The notes below the pieces were generated by a model. That model made no database searches and was not told the DNA's origin. It was given only the letters and a program-made list of their open reading frames with translations. Source: Yeosuana aromativorans (GTDB taxonomy: Bacteria > Bacteroidota > Bacteroidia > Flavobacteriales > Flavobacteriaceae). From it: a stretch of DNA of 64,000 nt. Both the position numbers and the translations under genes were made by a program. The stretch covers positions 66,719-130,718 of the forward strand of contig NZ_BMNR01000008.1 of NCBI RefSeq assembly GCF_014646655.1, in the 5' to 3' direction. Each line of letters opens with the position of its first letter. The first letter of the stretch is position 1. Below, in pieces: positions 1 to 8,207 of this stretch.

Positions 1-1399
1 TATCACCATCTGGGCAGAATCGCTTTAAGACCATAGCGTTATTTATATTCACAAGTTTTATCAAGTCTGCCTCTAAGAATGTAACCAGCCATTCTAATTG
101 TAAATCTGGTCTGCCGTCTATATGAATTTGCAATACAAAACCTATATTGGCTTCAAGAACTTCCCATGTACCGGTTACTAGTTGACCTTTCACTCGTAAT
201 TTTACAACGCCATCATTTTCAAATTTCAAAGGTGTTCCAATGTAGTCACTTTCCTTATCGGTTCCCAGAATGTTCAAACGTTCTACTCGCCAGAAACATT
301 CTTTTAAATAGTTCTCAATTCGTGTCTTGGTTTGATCAAAAACGATATCGCAGTTTTTAGCCAAGATGATTTTATTGCCGCCTTCGGCCCACAATTTTAT
401 TCTTCCATGTTCAATATCATATACATACCATTCCAGTGAAAAGTCCACCAAACTGTCAAATTCCAATTTTATTAAAGCGCCATTATCAGTAAGTCTGGTT
501 GTCCATTTTCCTGTTAGCACATCGCCACTTCTAGCACGCACTTTAACCACTCCATCTTCTTTGAATGACATCACAAATTCACGGTACTGATCTGTTAAAT
601 TCACGGCGTTTCTATCAAAATCATGGACTACCCACGGACAGGTTACCAACAAAGAATTTAATCGGTCTAAGGTAAAATCATGGTCATGGAAATTATTGTT
701 ATCATCTTCATTACAACTATCTTTAGCATCATTAATGGTGTTCTGTAATTCCAGATTATTATGCACTACGACAGTAGAACCGTCGGCCAATTCCATGGTC
801 ACAGGGAAATCCAGACTAGCAAACACTTCGCCTTGTTTAACTCGGTGAATAAATCTAAATAACTGCCTGTCGTTTTCAATGGTTACATTGTTAATAACCT
901 GGAAATCGGTATTGTAAACAGAAAACGATATTGGATATTGAAAATCAATACATTCTATATCATCATCAGGTTGATTTTCTCCTTGGCATTCGGCAGCAAG
1001 GTTTTGTAGAGCATCTCGGTTCTCAACAACAATTTCAGTATGGTCTGCCAATACAATTGTAATAGGAAAGATAATCTGTAGACTGTCTTGATCGTCTTCA
1101 AATTCATCAAAAATGGCCTTAATAACTTGATAATCTTCTTCAGAATCAATCGTGATCTCAAGGCCATTGGCAATGACGGTTACGGGTAATTCAACTGACA
1201 TACAGCTGGCCCTGTCAATGATGTTGTCTTTTGAACCATCCATTTTAGAGGTTGAACTTATCAATGTTGTCAATTCAGAATTGGCAACCAATGCTTCAGC
1301 CTCATTAGGATTTGTAACTTCAACAACTTCTTTTTGACAAGACGTAAACATGATAAGGGCAAAAAGAGGTAGTAATAGAAACGTAAGTTTAGTTTTCAT
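1..1399 (-). CDS. Lipoprotein with two internal domain duplications (3' end beyond window)
   Basis: The reading frame opens at an ATG at 1399 and stays open to base 1, giving about 466 visible residues; the C-terminus is outside the window. The N-terminus is a lipoprotein signal with lipobox Cys21 (MFTSC), so an envelope location is likely. Residues about 65-235 hold two copies of a roughly 90-residue unit (FPITIVLADHTEI and FPVTMELADGSTV are the matching cores). Two copies of a roughly 114-residue lipocalin-like unit follow: Cys254-Trp to Cys349, and Cys368-Trp to Cys462, each with a DGVVK strand, a G-W strand and an LEW strand. It is divergent from the FecI-type sigma gene and has the same promoter motif as fecR. 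No function is recognised; membership of that signalling regulon is inferred. Confidence 0.8.
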   Translation of the reverse strand, partial: MKTKLTFLLLPLFALIMFTSCQKEVVEVTNPNEAEALVANSELTTLISSTSKMDGSKDNIIDRASCMSVELPVTVIANGLEITIDSEEDYQVIKAIFDEFEDDQDSLQIIFPITIVLADHTEIVVENRDALQNLAAECQGENQPDDDIECIDFQYPISFSVYNTDFQVINNVTIENDRQLFRFIHRVKQGEVFASLDFPVTMELADGSTVVVHNNLELQNTINDAKDSCNEDDNNNFHDHDFTLDRLNSLLVTCPWVVHDFDRNAVNLTDQYREFVMSFKEDGVVKVRARSGDVLTGKWTTRLTDNGALIKLEFDSLVDFSLEWYVYDIEHGRIKLWAEGGNKIILAKNCDIVFDQTKTRIENYLKECFWRVERLNILGTDKESDYIGTPLKFENDGVVKLRVKGQLVTGTWEVLEANIGFVLQIHIDGRPDLQLEWLVTFLEADLIKLVNINNAMVLKRFCPDGD

Positions 1400-1434
1400 A
1401 ATTAGTAATTTTGGGTTAAACATAGCATTTTTAT

Positions 1435-1467
1435 TATAAAACATCTTAAAACCAAAAATTCCTACCC
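1435..1467 (-). promoter_or_regulatory. Candidate ECF-sigma promoter for the divergent lipoprotein
   Basis: Read on the minus strand, GGGTAGGAA is followed by 17 bases and then TTTTATA. The identical 9-mer with the same 17-base spacing and TTATATA lies upstream of fecR at 2109-2141. The motif differs from the TAnnTTTG element seen at housekeeping genes here, so a dedicated ECF sigma factor, probably the one encoded at 1514, is the likely reader. This is inferred from two sites only. Confidence 0.5.
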
Positions 1468-1513
1468 TATGTTTCCTTTTTTTATATTTTAGTGCAAACA
1501 ATCACCTGTTATA

Positions 1514-2029
1514 ATGGGGAAACAATTACATGACCATATTTGTGAAGAGCATATTTTTTCTTCCATATTTAAAAAACACTCCAAAGATTTACATAACTTT
1601 TTATACTATAAGTTTGGAGACTTGTTAAACCCTAAAGACAAAGTACAAGAGGCCTTTATTAAACTATGGGAAAACTGCTCAAAAATAACACCAGATAAAG
1701 CCAAGAGTTTTTTGTTTACCGCGGCCAACAATTTAATGCTAAATGAAGTAGCCCATCAAAAAGTGGTTTTAAAACACCAACAGACCAAACCCAAAACATA
1801 TACCAATGAAAGTCCTGAGTTTTTAATGCAAGAAGATGAGTATATGCAAAAACTGCAAACAGCGCTTTCAAATTTAACCGAAGCGCAACGTGTTGCTTTT
1901 ATGATGAACCGGGTTGAAGGCAAACGCTTTAAGGAAATTGCTGAAATTTTAAATATTTCAACTAAAGCCGTAGAAAAACGGATTTATGGTGCCTTGGAAA
2001 AATTGCGTCAAGATATTAAAGAACTTTAA
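1514..2029 (+). CDS. FecI-type ECF RNA polymerase sigma factor
   Basis: A 171-residue sigma-70 family protein with the two-domain ECF layout. Region 2 lies at about residues 15-75 (FGDLLNPKDKVQEAFIKLWE). Region 4 lies at about 110-165 (LTEAQRVAFMMNRVEGKRF then an IAEILNIS helix-turn-helix). It is followed after 127 bases by a FecR-type anti-sigma gene and a TonB receptor carrying an STN domain, the usual Bacteroidetes trans-envelope signalling arrangement. It should direct RNA polymerase to promoters of that system when released by FecR. No lipobox, TM segment or extra domain is present. The family call is strong; the inducing substrate is not visible. Confidence 0.92.
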   Translation: MGKQLHDHICEEHIFSSIFKKHSKDLHNFLYYKFGDLLNPKDKVQEAFIKLWENCSKITPDKAKSFLFTAANNLMLNEVAHQKVVLKHQQTKPKTYTNESPEFLMQEDEYMQKLQTALSNLTEAQRVAFMMNRVEGKRFKEIAEILNISTKAVEKRIYGALEKLRQDIKEL

Positions 2030-2108
2030 CGATTGACGATTTAAAATTATATTCAAAAACCTGAAACTTGAAACCAGGAACTTGAAATTTTAAATTTTTA
2101 TTTCTGAA

Positions 2109-2142
2109 GGGTAGGAAAAAATAAGTATTAACTGTTATATAG
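2109..2142 (+). promoter_or_regulatory. Candidate ECF-sigma promoter of the fecR-receptor operon
   Basis: GGGTAGGAA at 2109-2117, a 17-base spacer, then TTATATAG at 2135-2142, 14 bases before the fecR ATG. The same motif and spacing occurs on the minus strand at 1435-1467. It lies between the sigma gene and fecR, so the anti-sigma and receptor could be transcribed separately from the sigma gene. Confidence 0.5.
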
Positions 2143-2156
2143 TTGTATAAGATATC

Positions 2157-3053
2157 ATGGAAAAAGAATTGTTAATATCAAAATGGTTAAATAACGATCT
2201 AAACGATCAAGAACTTGAAGCGTTTAAAGCGATTGAAGATTACGATGATTTAGTCAAGTTGTCCAATGGCGTTCAAGCCTTTAAAGCAGAGGACTATAAT
2301 ACATCTGAAGAACTGGAACGCGCTTTAAAAACTATTCAAAAAACCAAGAAAAAACCAACACATTGGTTTAAACCAGCTATGCAAGTAGCTGCCATTCTTG
2401 CCATTTGTTTTAGCTTATACTACTACACCACAACATTAGATACCACAATCACAACCGACGTGGCCCAAAAAACAACTATAGAACTACCTGATGCATCAAC
2501 GGTTTCGCTCAATGCCAAAAGCTATTTGGCATACAACGAAAAATCGTGGAGCCATGAGCGCGATGTAGAACTGGATGGCGAAGCCTTTTTTAAGGTTGCG
2601 AAAGGCTCTACATTTAAGGTAAAAACCAAAACTGGCACCGTAACCGTATTTGGCACCCAGTTTAATGTAAAACAAAGAAATCATTATTTTGAAGTTATTT
2701 GCTACGAAGGCATCGTTGGCGTTACCTATAACTCCCAACTTACAACATTAAAGGCTGGCGACAGCTTTTTGATTATTGATGGGAAATTAATTGCTAAGGA
2801 AAAAGAAAATCGCACAACGCCTTCGTGGTTAAATAACGTAAGTCAGTTTGAAAGCCTGCCATACAAAGAGGTTTTAGCTGAGTTTGAAAGACAATATGAT
2901 GTCACTTTTAACGTTCAAAATATTGACACCAATCAATTGTTCACTGGTAGTTTTGCCCATAATAATTTTAATTTGGCCTTAAAAGCAATTACTTTACCTT
3001 TACATGTGACCTATAGTAAAACCAATCATACTATAACACTCAAGCGTGACTAG
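2157..3053 (+). CDS. FecR-family anti-sigma factor
   Basis: A 298-residue inner-membrane protein. A short cytoplasmic part (1-70) precedes a single membrane segment at about 74-92. A periplasmic FecR domain (about 95-190, including ELPDASTVSLNAKS and GEAFFKV) and a DUF4974-like C-terminal domain (about 222-298) follow. In this family the cytoplasmic part holds the ECF sigma factor and the periplasmic part senses the STN domain of the partner receptor. Its last 8 bases overlap the GTG start of the receptor gene at 3046, suggesting coupled translation. Confidence 0.93.
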   Translation: MEKELLISKWLNNDLNDQELEAFKAIEDYDDLVKLSNGVQAFKAEDYNTSEELERALKTIQKTKKKPTHWFKPAMQVAAILAICFSLYYYTTTLDTTITTDVAQKTTIELPDASTVSLNAKSYLAYNEKSWSHERDVELDGEAFFKVAKGSTFKVKTKTGTVTVFGTQFNVKQRNHYFEVICYEGIVGVTYNSQLTTLKAGDSFLIIDGKLIAKEKENRTTPSWLNNVSQFESLPYKEVLAEFERQYDVTFNVQNIDTNQLFTGSFAHNNFNLALKAITLPLHVTYSKTNHTITLKRD

Positions 3054-5364
3054 AAAAGGGTTTCTTTCTCTTATTATTTTATTGTTTTTTTTGAATATGT
3101 TGTGCTTAAACGCTCAAACTGTTCAAAAAGACAAGCTACCGCTTACTGATGTTTTAAAAGCCATTGAAGCAACATACAACATCAGTTTTTCTTATGCCGA
3201 TGCTACCGTGAAAAACAAAAGCGTGACTGTACCAAAAGATAACCTGACTTTAAAAGAGACCTTAAATTATCTGAAAGCAGAAACCGGTTTGGATTTTCAA
3301 ATGTTAGACGACCATTTTGTGGTCATTAGAGAGTTTGAGCACACGGATGAGTTTATAATACCACAACGTCTTGAAGAAGTTGTTGTGACCAATTATCTGA
3401 CAAAAGGTATCACACAACTCAATGACGGGACCACAACCATAAAACCAGAGACCTTTGGAATTTTACCAGGACTTATAGAGCCTGATGTGTTGCAAACCAT
3501 CCAAGCGCTTCCCGGAATTTACAGTGTTGATGAAACCGTGTCCAATATCAATGTGAGAGGTGGCACCCATGACCAAAACCTGTTTTTGTGGGACGGTATT
3601 AAAATGTATCAATCCGGACATTTTTTTGGGTTGATTTCGGCCTTTAATCCGTACACCACAAAACAAGTCAATATTTCAAAAAACGGAACACGGGCCAAAT
3701 ATGGCGACGGCATTTCCAGCGTGATTGATATGCAACTCTCAAACACTGTTGACAATGAATTTAAAGCCGGAGCCGGATTTAATTTGATTAATGCGGATGT
3801 GTATGCAAAAATACCGCTTTCAAAAAAGACAGAACTGCAAGTGTCCACCAGACGTTCCATTACCGATCTGGTTGTTACGCCAACCTATGACCAATATTTC
3901 AAACGCATTTTTCAGGATTCAGATTTAACCAATAACCAAAATGGTTCCTATTCCATTTCTAAAAATGAAGATTTTTATTTTTATGATATCACGGCCAAAT
4001 TTTTATACGATATCACACCAACAGATAGAATTCGGGTTCATTTTTTAAACGTCAACAACGACCTAAACTATGATGAGCAATCTACTGTGAATGATAACAA
4101 TGAAGCACTGAACAGCAAACTCTCACAACAAAATTTAGCCACGGGAATCACCTACACCAAAGATTGGAATACCCGTCTGTCAACCACAGCGCAAATATAT
4201 GTGACCAATTATAATTTAGATGCCACTAACTTTGATGTTATCAACAATCAGCGATTGATTCAAGAAAACAAAGTCACTGATAATTCTGCTAAAATTGATG
4301 TGAATTTCAAAGCCAATCACAATATAAAATTTAATGGTGGCTATCAATTTTCTGAAGTTGGCGTGAGCAATCTTGAAGACGTCAATAATCCTGTTTTTAG
4401 AAGTTATATCAAAGAAGTCATTCGCAGTCATGCCGTATATGCCGAAACATCTTTACTGTCAAACAACGCCAAAACCAATTTAAAATTTGGCACACGCATT
4501 AATTACCACCAAAAATTCAATCTGTTTTTAGTTGAACCTAGACTAAGTTTCAGCCAACGCTTTTTAAACGATTTCAGATTTGAGGTCTTGGGCGAATTTA
4601 AAAGCCAAACCACTTCTCAAATCATAGACTTACAGAACGATTTTCTGGGGATAGAAAAACGCCGATGGATTTTGTCCAACAATGATGATATTCCCATCAT
4701 CAAAAGCAAGCAAATTTCTACGGGCATCCATTATAACAAAAACCAACTCTTAATCAGTGCCGAAGCCTATATTAAAAAAGTGGATGGCATAACTACCAGA
4801 AGTCAAGGATTTCAAAACCAATACCAGTTTGTAAATGCCATTGGCAGCTACCAAATACAAGGTGTTGATTTTTTGGTAAACAAGCAATTCAATGATTTGA
4901 TAAGCACCTGGTTAAGTTATTCCTATAGCAAAAACAATTACACCTTTCAAGATTTAAATAACGGAGAGCCATTCCCCAATAACACCGATATCAGACATGC
5001 ACTTACTGTAGCCGGCACTTATACATACAACCAATTTAAAATCGCTTTGGGATTAAACTGGCACACCGGAAAACCCACTACGCAACCTATTGCTGGCAAT
5101 GAATCTACTGACGGCGAAATTAATTATGAGGCTCCAAACAGCAGCAACTTAAAAGATTATTTACGGGCCGACTGTTCAGCGACCTATGATTTTGATTTCT
5201 CTGCAAAAACGCACGCTACTGTTGGTGCTTCCGTTTGGAATGTCACCAACAAAAAAAATGTCATCAATTCGTATTACACCATAGACGACGATAATATGGT
5301 ATCTAAGGTTGAAAACCAATCGCTTGGTATTACCCCTAATGTAAGTTTTAGGTTGCAGTTTTGA
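3046..5364 (+). CDS. TonB-dependent outer-membrane receptor with STN signalling domain
   Basis: A 772-residue protein that starts at GTG inside the fecR stop region. It has a Sec signal peptide (about 1-24, cut near LNAQ), a secretin/TonB N-terminal (STN) domain (about 28-92), a plug (about 112-225, with NVRGGTHDQNLFLWDG) and a beta-barrel ending in the terminal Phe typical of outer-membrane barrels. At 772 residues it is shorter than SusC-type receptors. There is no carboxypeptidase-like N-terminal domain and no SusD gene beside it, so a FecA-like import and signalling receptor fits better than a glycan transporter. The substrate is unknown. Confidence 0.92.
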   Translation: MTRKGFLSLIILLFFLNMLCLNAQTVQKDKLPLTDVLKAIEATYNISFSYADATVKNKSVTVPKDNLTLKETLNYLKAETGLDFQMLDDHFVVIREFEHTDEFIIPQRLEEVVVTNYLTKGITQLNDGTTTIKPETFGILPGLIEPDVLQTIQALPGIYSVDETVSNINVRGGTHDQNLFLWDGIKMYQSGHFFGLISAFNPYTTKQVNISKNGTRAKYGDGISSVIDMQLSNTVDNEFKAGAGFNLINADVYAKIPLSKKTELQVSTRRSITDLVVTPTYDQYFKRIFQDSDLTNNQNGSYSISKNEDFYFYDITAKFLYDITPTDRIRVHFLNVNNDLNYDEQSTVNDNNEALNSKLSQQNLATGITYTKDWNTRLSTTAQIYVTNYNLDATNFDVINNQRLIQENKVTDNSAKIDVNFKANHNIKFNGGYQFSEVGVSNLEDVNNPVFRSYIKEVIRSHAVYAETSLLSNNAKTNLKFGTRINYHQKFNLFLVEPRLSFSQRFLNDFRFEVLGEFKSQTTSQIIDLQNDFLGIEKRRWILSNNDDIPIIKSKQISTGIHYNKNQLLISAEAYIKKVDGITTRSQGFQNQYQFVNAIGSYQIQGVDFLVNKQFNDLISTWLSYSYSKNNYTFQDLNNGEPFPNNTDIRHALTVAGTYTYNQFKIALGLNWHTGKPTTQPIAGNESTDGEINYEAPNSSNLKDYLRADCSATYDFDFSAKTHATVGASVWNVTNKKNVINSYYTIDDDNMVSKVENQSLGITPNVSFRLQF

Positions 5365-5393
5365 GCTAATATCCTTATATTTATGGTATTAGC
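5365..5393 (+). other. Intercistronic hairpin
   Basis: GCTAATA (5365-5371) and TATTAGC (5387-5393) form a perfect 7-bp stem starting directly after the receptor stop codon, with a 15-base loop. There is no T-run, so it is not a standard terminator. It may be an mRNA 3'-end stabiliser or attenuator between the receptor and the next gene. Confidence 0.4.
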
Positions 5394-5420
5394 AAAAATT
5401 ATTAACCAACCATTAGTAAT

Positions 5421-6392
5421 ATGAAAACGTATTTTACTACTTACAAACCCATTAAACATGTAGCTTTTTTTATTGTTATTTTGATGATTTCAACGGTATT
5501 TCAATCCTGTAAATCTGATAAAAAGAAAAAAACTACTGAAGATGCTGAAACGAAAAAGGAACAAGTCATTGATGTCCTTACGGAAAACATGGAATTTCAA
5601 ATGCCTGATACCATTCCATCAGGATGGGTGACATTTCGTTATAAAAATGCGTCACCACAAACCCATTTCATGCTAATTGACGACTACCCAGACGGCAAAA
5701 CTTTAGATACTATAAAAGCTCGTGTATTGCCTCCTTTTGATGCTGGCATGAAACTGATCACTGAAGGCAATCCCGAAGAAGGGTTTGCTGAGTTTGGAAA
5801 CCTACCAAAATGGTTTAACGACGTTAAATTTGTAGGAGGTACTGGCTTAATCTCTCCAAACCATGTTGCTGTGACCACCATGAAAATAAAACCCGGCTAT
5901 TACCCCGTTGAATGTTATGTAAAAATGAGCAATGGTGTGTTCCACGGTTCTATGGGTATGGTAAAAGAACTTATTGTTTCAGATACCGACTCTGGAAACA
6001 AAGAACCTAAAGCCGATATTGCCATTACCATTTCAAGTACGGATGGTATTGTTTTTAACGATTCCATTCAATCTGGAGCACATACTTTTTCAGTGTTTTA
6101 CAAAGACCAAATTGTTCACGAAAACTTTGTTGGGCATGATGTCAACCTTGCCAAACTGGATGATACAGCCAATTTGGACGATCTTAATAATTGGATGGAT
6201 TGGTCCAATCCAAAGGGTCTGATTGACCCTGCACCACAAGGCGTTACTTTTTTAGGTGGTGTTAACAATATGCTGGCAGGTGATACGGGTTATTTTACTG
6301 CAACTCTAACACCAGGCAAATATGTTTTAATATCTGAAGTACCAAACCCGGCCAGCAAAAATATGATGAAAACATTTGTGGTTTCTGAATGA
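5421..6392 (+). CDS. Lipoprotein, possibly two cupredoxin-like domains
   Basis: A 323-residue protein with a long N-terminus and lipobox Cys30 (STVFQSC), followed by a Lys-rich linker. Two similar beta-rich halves can be seen, at about 50-190 and 195-323. Both end in a strand pattern of the type PGYYPVECYV or PGKYVLISEV, as in cupredoxin folds. In the first half a HGSMGM stretch and a Cys two strands earlier could bind metal; the second half lacks such residues. It sits 56 bases after the TonB receptor in the same direction and may be a surface or periplasmic partner of it. The fold call is by eye and uncertain. Confidence 0.6.
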   Translation: MKTYFTTYKPIKHVAFFIVILMISTVFQSCKSDKKKKTTEDAETKKEQVIDVLTENMEFQMPDTIPSGWVTFRYKNASPQTHFMLIDDYPDGKTLDTIKARVLPPFDAGMKLITEGNPEEGFAEFGNLPKWFNDVKFVGGTGLISPNHVAVTTMKIKPGYYPVECYVKMSNGVFHGSMGMVKELIVSDTDSGNKEPKADIAITISSTDGIVFNDSIQSGAHTFSVFYKDQIVHENFVGHDVNLAKLDDTANLDDLNNWMDWSNPKGLIDPAPQGVTFLGGVNNMLAGDTGYFTATLTPGKYVLISEVPNPASKNMMKTFVVSE

Positions 6393-6501
6393 TGCAGGGA
6401 AATTTTAACTAACTTCGTTTACTAGTACTGAACTTGTTTTAGTAACGTTTGGTATAAAAACATTAAAACGATTTTATATTATGATGGTTACCTGCAAATT
6501 A

Positions 6502-6535
6502 AAAAAAGCCAATCTTAAAAAGATTAGCTTTTAAA
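6502..6535 (-). terminator. Rho-independent terminator of the AIPR-like gene
   Basis: Read on the minus strand, AAAAGCTAATCTT pairs with AAGATTGGCTTTT (one G-U pair) around a three-base loop and is followed by a T-rich tract. It lies about 20 bases past the stop of the gene at 6556. Confidence 0.7.
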
Positions 6536-6555
6536 AAAATAAAAAAAAATTATTG

Positions 6556-7863
6556 TTAATTATTGACTTTATCGAAAATACTTTCTGACTCATTATAGAA
6601 TGCAGCGCCTTTCCCTATTTTTTGAGGATCAAAGTTTACCATTCTAATTAATTCGACATATTGAGTTAAATCCAAGGTTCCCAAATCAAGATTTTTAGGA
6701 TTTACCTTCCAATAAACTTCATTATTTCTTTCATCATATTCCATTAAACTTGTAACACCTGAAATAAGCGGATAGAAAAATCCATAAGAATATTTGTAAT
6801 CAGACAACTCATTAGTAGTATAATATGGCACCTTGCTTTTCTTTTTGTTATCAACAGCAGAAATTCTACCAAATTTACCTGGAGCAGCTTTGTGATAGAG
6901 TGTTGGAAATTCCAAATACATTCTATCAAAAAAATGTAAAATCCCTTTTGTCAAATTAAGTGCACTTTTTACAGCTTCATTTTTCAATATATATTTCCCT
7001 TTAACTTCTTCAGAAATCTCACTATGGGACATCACCTCGTTAAAGAAATCTACACATTTACTTTTCTGTGAATAAACACTAATTTTATTTAAAGATTTTA
7101 TATCATCAGGTAAAAGTCCTTTTTCTTTAAGAAATATAAATGAAAGAGATGCTAAACTAATCACATCTTCCGACTTGATCTGACCAGAACCACCAGTTTT
7201 CCAAATAATATCAAATTCTTCATCTAATATTTCTTTTAAATAATCATAGTAACCAACTTGATTTCCTTTTGCAGTTTCTTTTAATTGGACATTATTATTA
7301 CGCGCGGAACAAATTTCAGATATAAAATCATAAAACTCTAATAAGGCCCCCTCTTCTGCTGTTGGAGTAATAATTTCTACAGGAATTGAAAACTTAAAGT
7401 CCTCAACGTTTTCATTGAATCTCTTTTCGATTTCATCATAGTTTTCTTCCCAGAATTGCTTACACTCATCCCATTTTTTTAACCTTACATCAAATAACTT
7501 CTCGATTATATATATTGCAATGGCAAATGTATTATGTCCACCATCCATTATACCTTCATAATCCAAATTATCTAATGAAATTCTTAATCTATTTCTTTCA
7601 AGTACTTCACAATTTTCAGTAGCAATTAATATTCCTTTAGATTTAAACCAAAAAAGTTCAGGACTTGTTTCGAGTGTTTCGTGAATACTTTTTGTAATTT
7701 TATTTACAGTAGCTATTCTTGGATTTACTTTGTTATCAGCAAATTTTAATAATTTAATAAAATTACTTGGAGAAATACTTGAAACAAATTTTTGAATTTT
7801 GACTTCTTCATTAGAAGTCTGAATACTGTTAGAGTGATCTAACTTTAAAATTAAATTTTTCAT
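6556..7863 (-). CDS. AIPR-like protein (putative phage-resistance family)
   Basis: A 435-residue soluble protein with no signal peptide or membrane segment. The most telling stretch is residues about 72-110, FWFKSKGILIATENC then EGIMDGGHNTFAIA. This matches the pattern of AIPR (abortive infection phage resistance) proteins, where an NxGI strand precedes an NGxQTT/DGxHR-type loop. The rest is helical and charged. The gene stands alone between unrelated housekeeping genes, is visibly more AT-rich than mpl next door, has its own terminator, and is preceded by a palindrome-dense leader. This suggests acquisition by transfer. A defence role is inferred from family resemblance only. Confidence 0.55.
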   Translation of the reverse strand: MKNLILKLDHSNSIQTSNEEVKIQKFVSSISPSNFIKLLKFADNKVNPRIATVNKITKSIHETLETSPELFWFKSKGILIATENCEVLERNRLRISLDNLDYEGIMDGGHNTFAIAIYIIEKLFDVRLKKWDECKQFWEENYDEIEKRFNENVEDFKFSIPVEIITPTAEEGALLEFYDFISEICSARNNNVQLKETAKGNQVGYYDYLKEILDEEFDIIWKTGGSGQIKSEDVISLASLSFIFLKEKGLLPDDIKSLNKISVYSQKSKCVDFFNEVMSHSEISEEVKGKYILKNEAVKSALNLTKGILHFFDRMYLEFPTLYHKAAPGKFGRISAVDNKKKSKVPYYTTNELSDYKYSYGFFYPLISGVTSLMEYDERNNEVYWKVNPKNLDLGTLDLTQYVELIRMVNFDPQKIGKGAAFYNESESIFDKVNN

Positions 7864-8207
7864 TTAAACTTATTTTAATTCTGGAATGAGAAATAATCAA
7901 TTAAAATAAGTACTACGAAGAAAAGCAATCCTGCTCATTCCATTAACCAAATGACTTTTCAACCATAATACCTCGCATCTATCCAGACACTTGACTGATT
8001 TTCCAATCAGTTATCCATTATCCAATGGATTTTGCAATATTACGAAAAAAAACTGAAATAAAAAAGTAGGTAAAAATGTATGATTCATAGCAGTTGAATT
8101 CCTTACTTGGAATTCATTGCAATTAGCTATCTTCGTTGTACGGCAGAAAATCCTTGCATATTTTCTGCTTGGTGCGTGTTTAAAATGTTAAGCACCAATC
8201 AAAGTCA
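7864..8207. other. Palindrome-dense intergenic region upstream of the AIPR-like gene
   Basis: No gene is seen here. At least seven perfect inverted repeats occur in 344 bases. Arms are 7868-7880/7899-7911 (13 bp), 7883-7890/7934-7941 (8 bp), 7994-8000/8005-8011 (7 bp), 8013-8019/8024-8030 (7 bp), 8095-8102/8109-8116 (8 bp), 8143-8151/8160-8168 (9 bp) and 8169-8175/8192-8198 (7 bp). The third and fourth are tandem and both have 7-bp arms around a 4-base NTCC loop. The region could encode a structured RNA, hold operators, or be a mobile-element end. None of these is proved. Confidence 0.6.
7868..7911 (-). promoter_or_regulatory. 13-bp inverted repeat directly before the AIPR-like start codon
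   Basis: ACTTATTTTAATT (7868-7880) and its exact reverse complement (7899-7911) flank an 18-base spacer and begin 4 bases from the ATG of the gene at 7863. The position fits a repressor operator or a 5'-leader hairpin that controls translation. Confidence 0.5.

Noticed and set aside
955-1337. Small open frames on both strands at the left end
   Set aside because: They lie out of frame with the long lipoprotein frame that runs from 1399 off the left edge and shows a lipobox and internal repeats.
3046-5364. SusC-type glycan receptor
   Set aside because: It is too short, has an STN domain instead of a carboxypeptidase-like domain, and lacks a SusD partner.
7864-8207. CRISPR array or integron attC sites as explanation of the repeated dyads
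   Set aside because: Only two dyads share geometry, arm sequences differ, there are no spacers or cas/integrase genes, and no attC-type core sites are seen.
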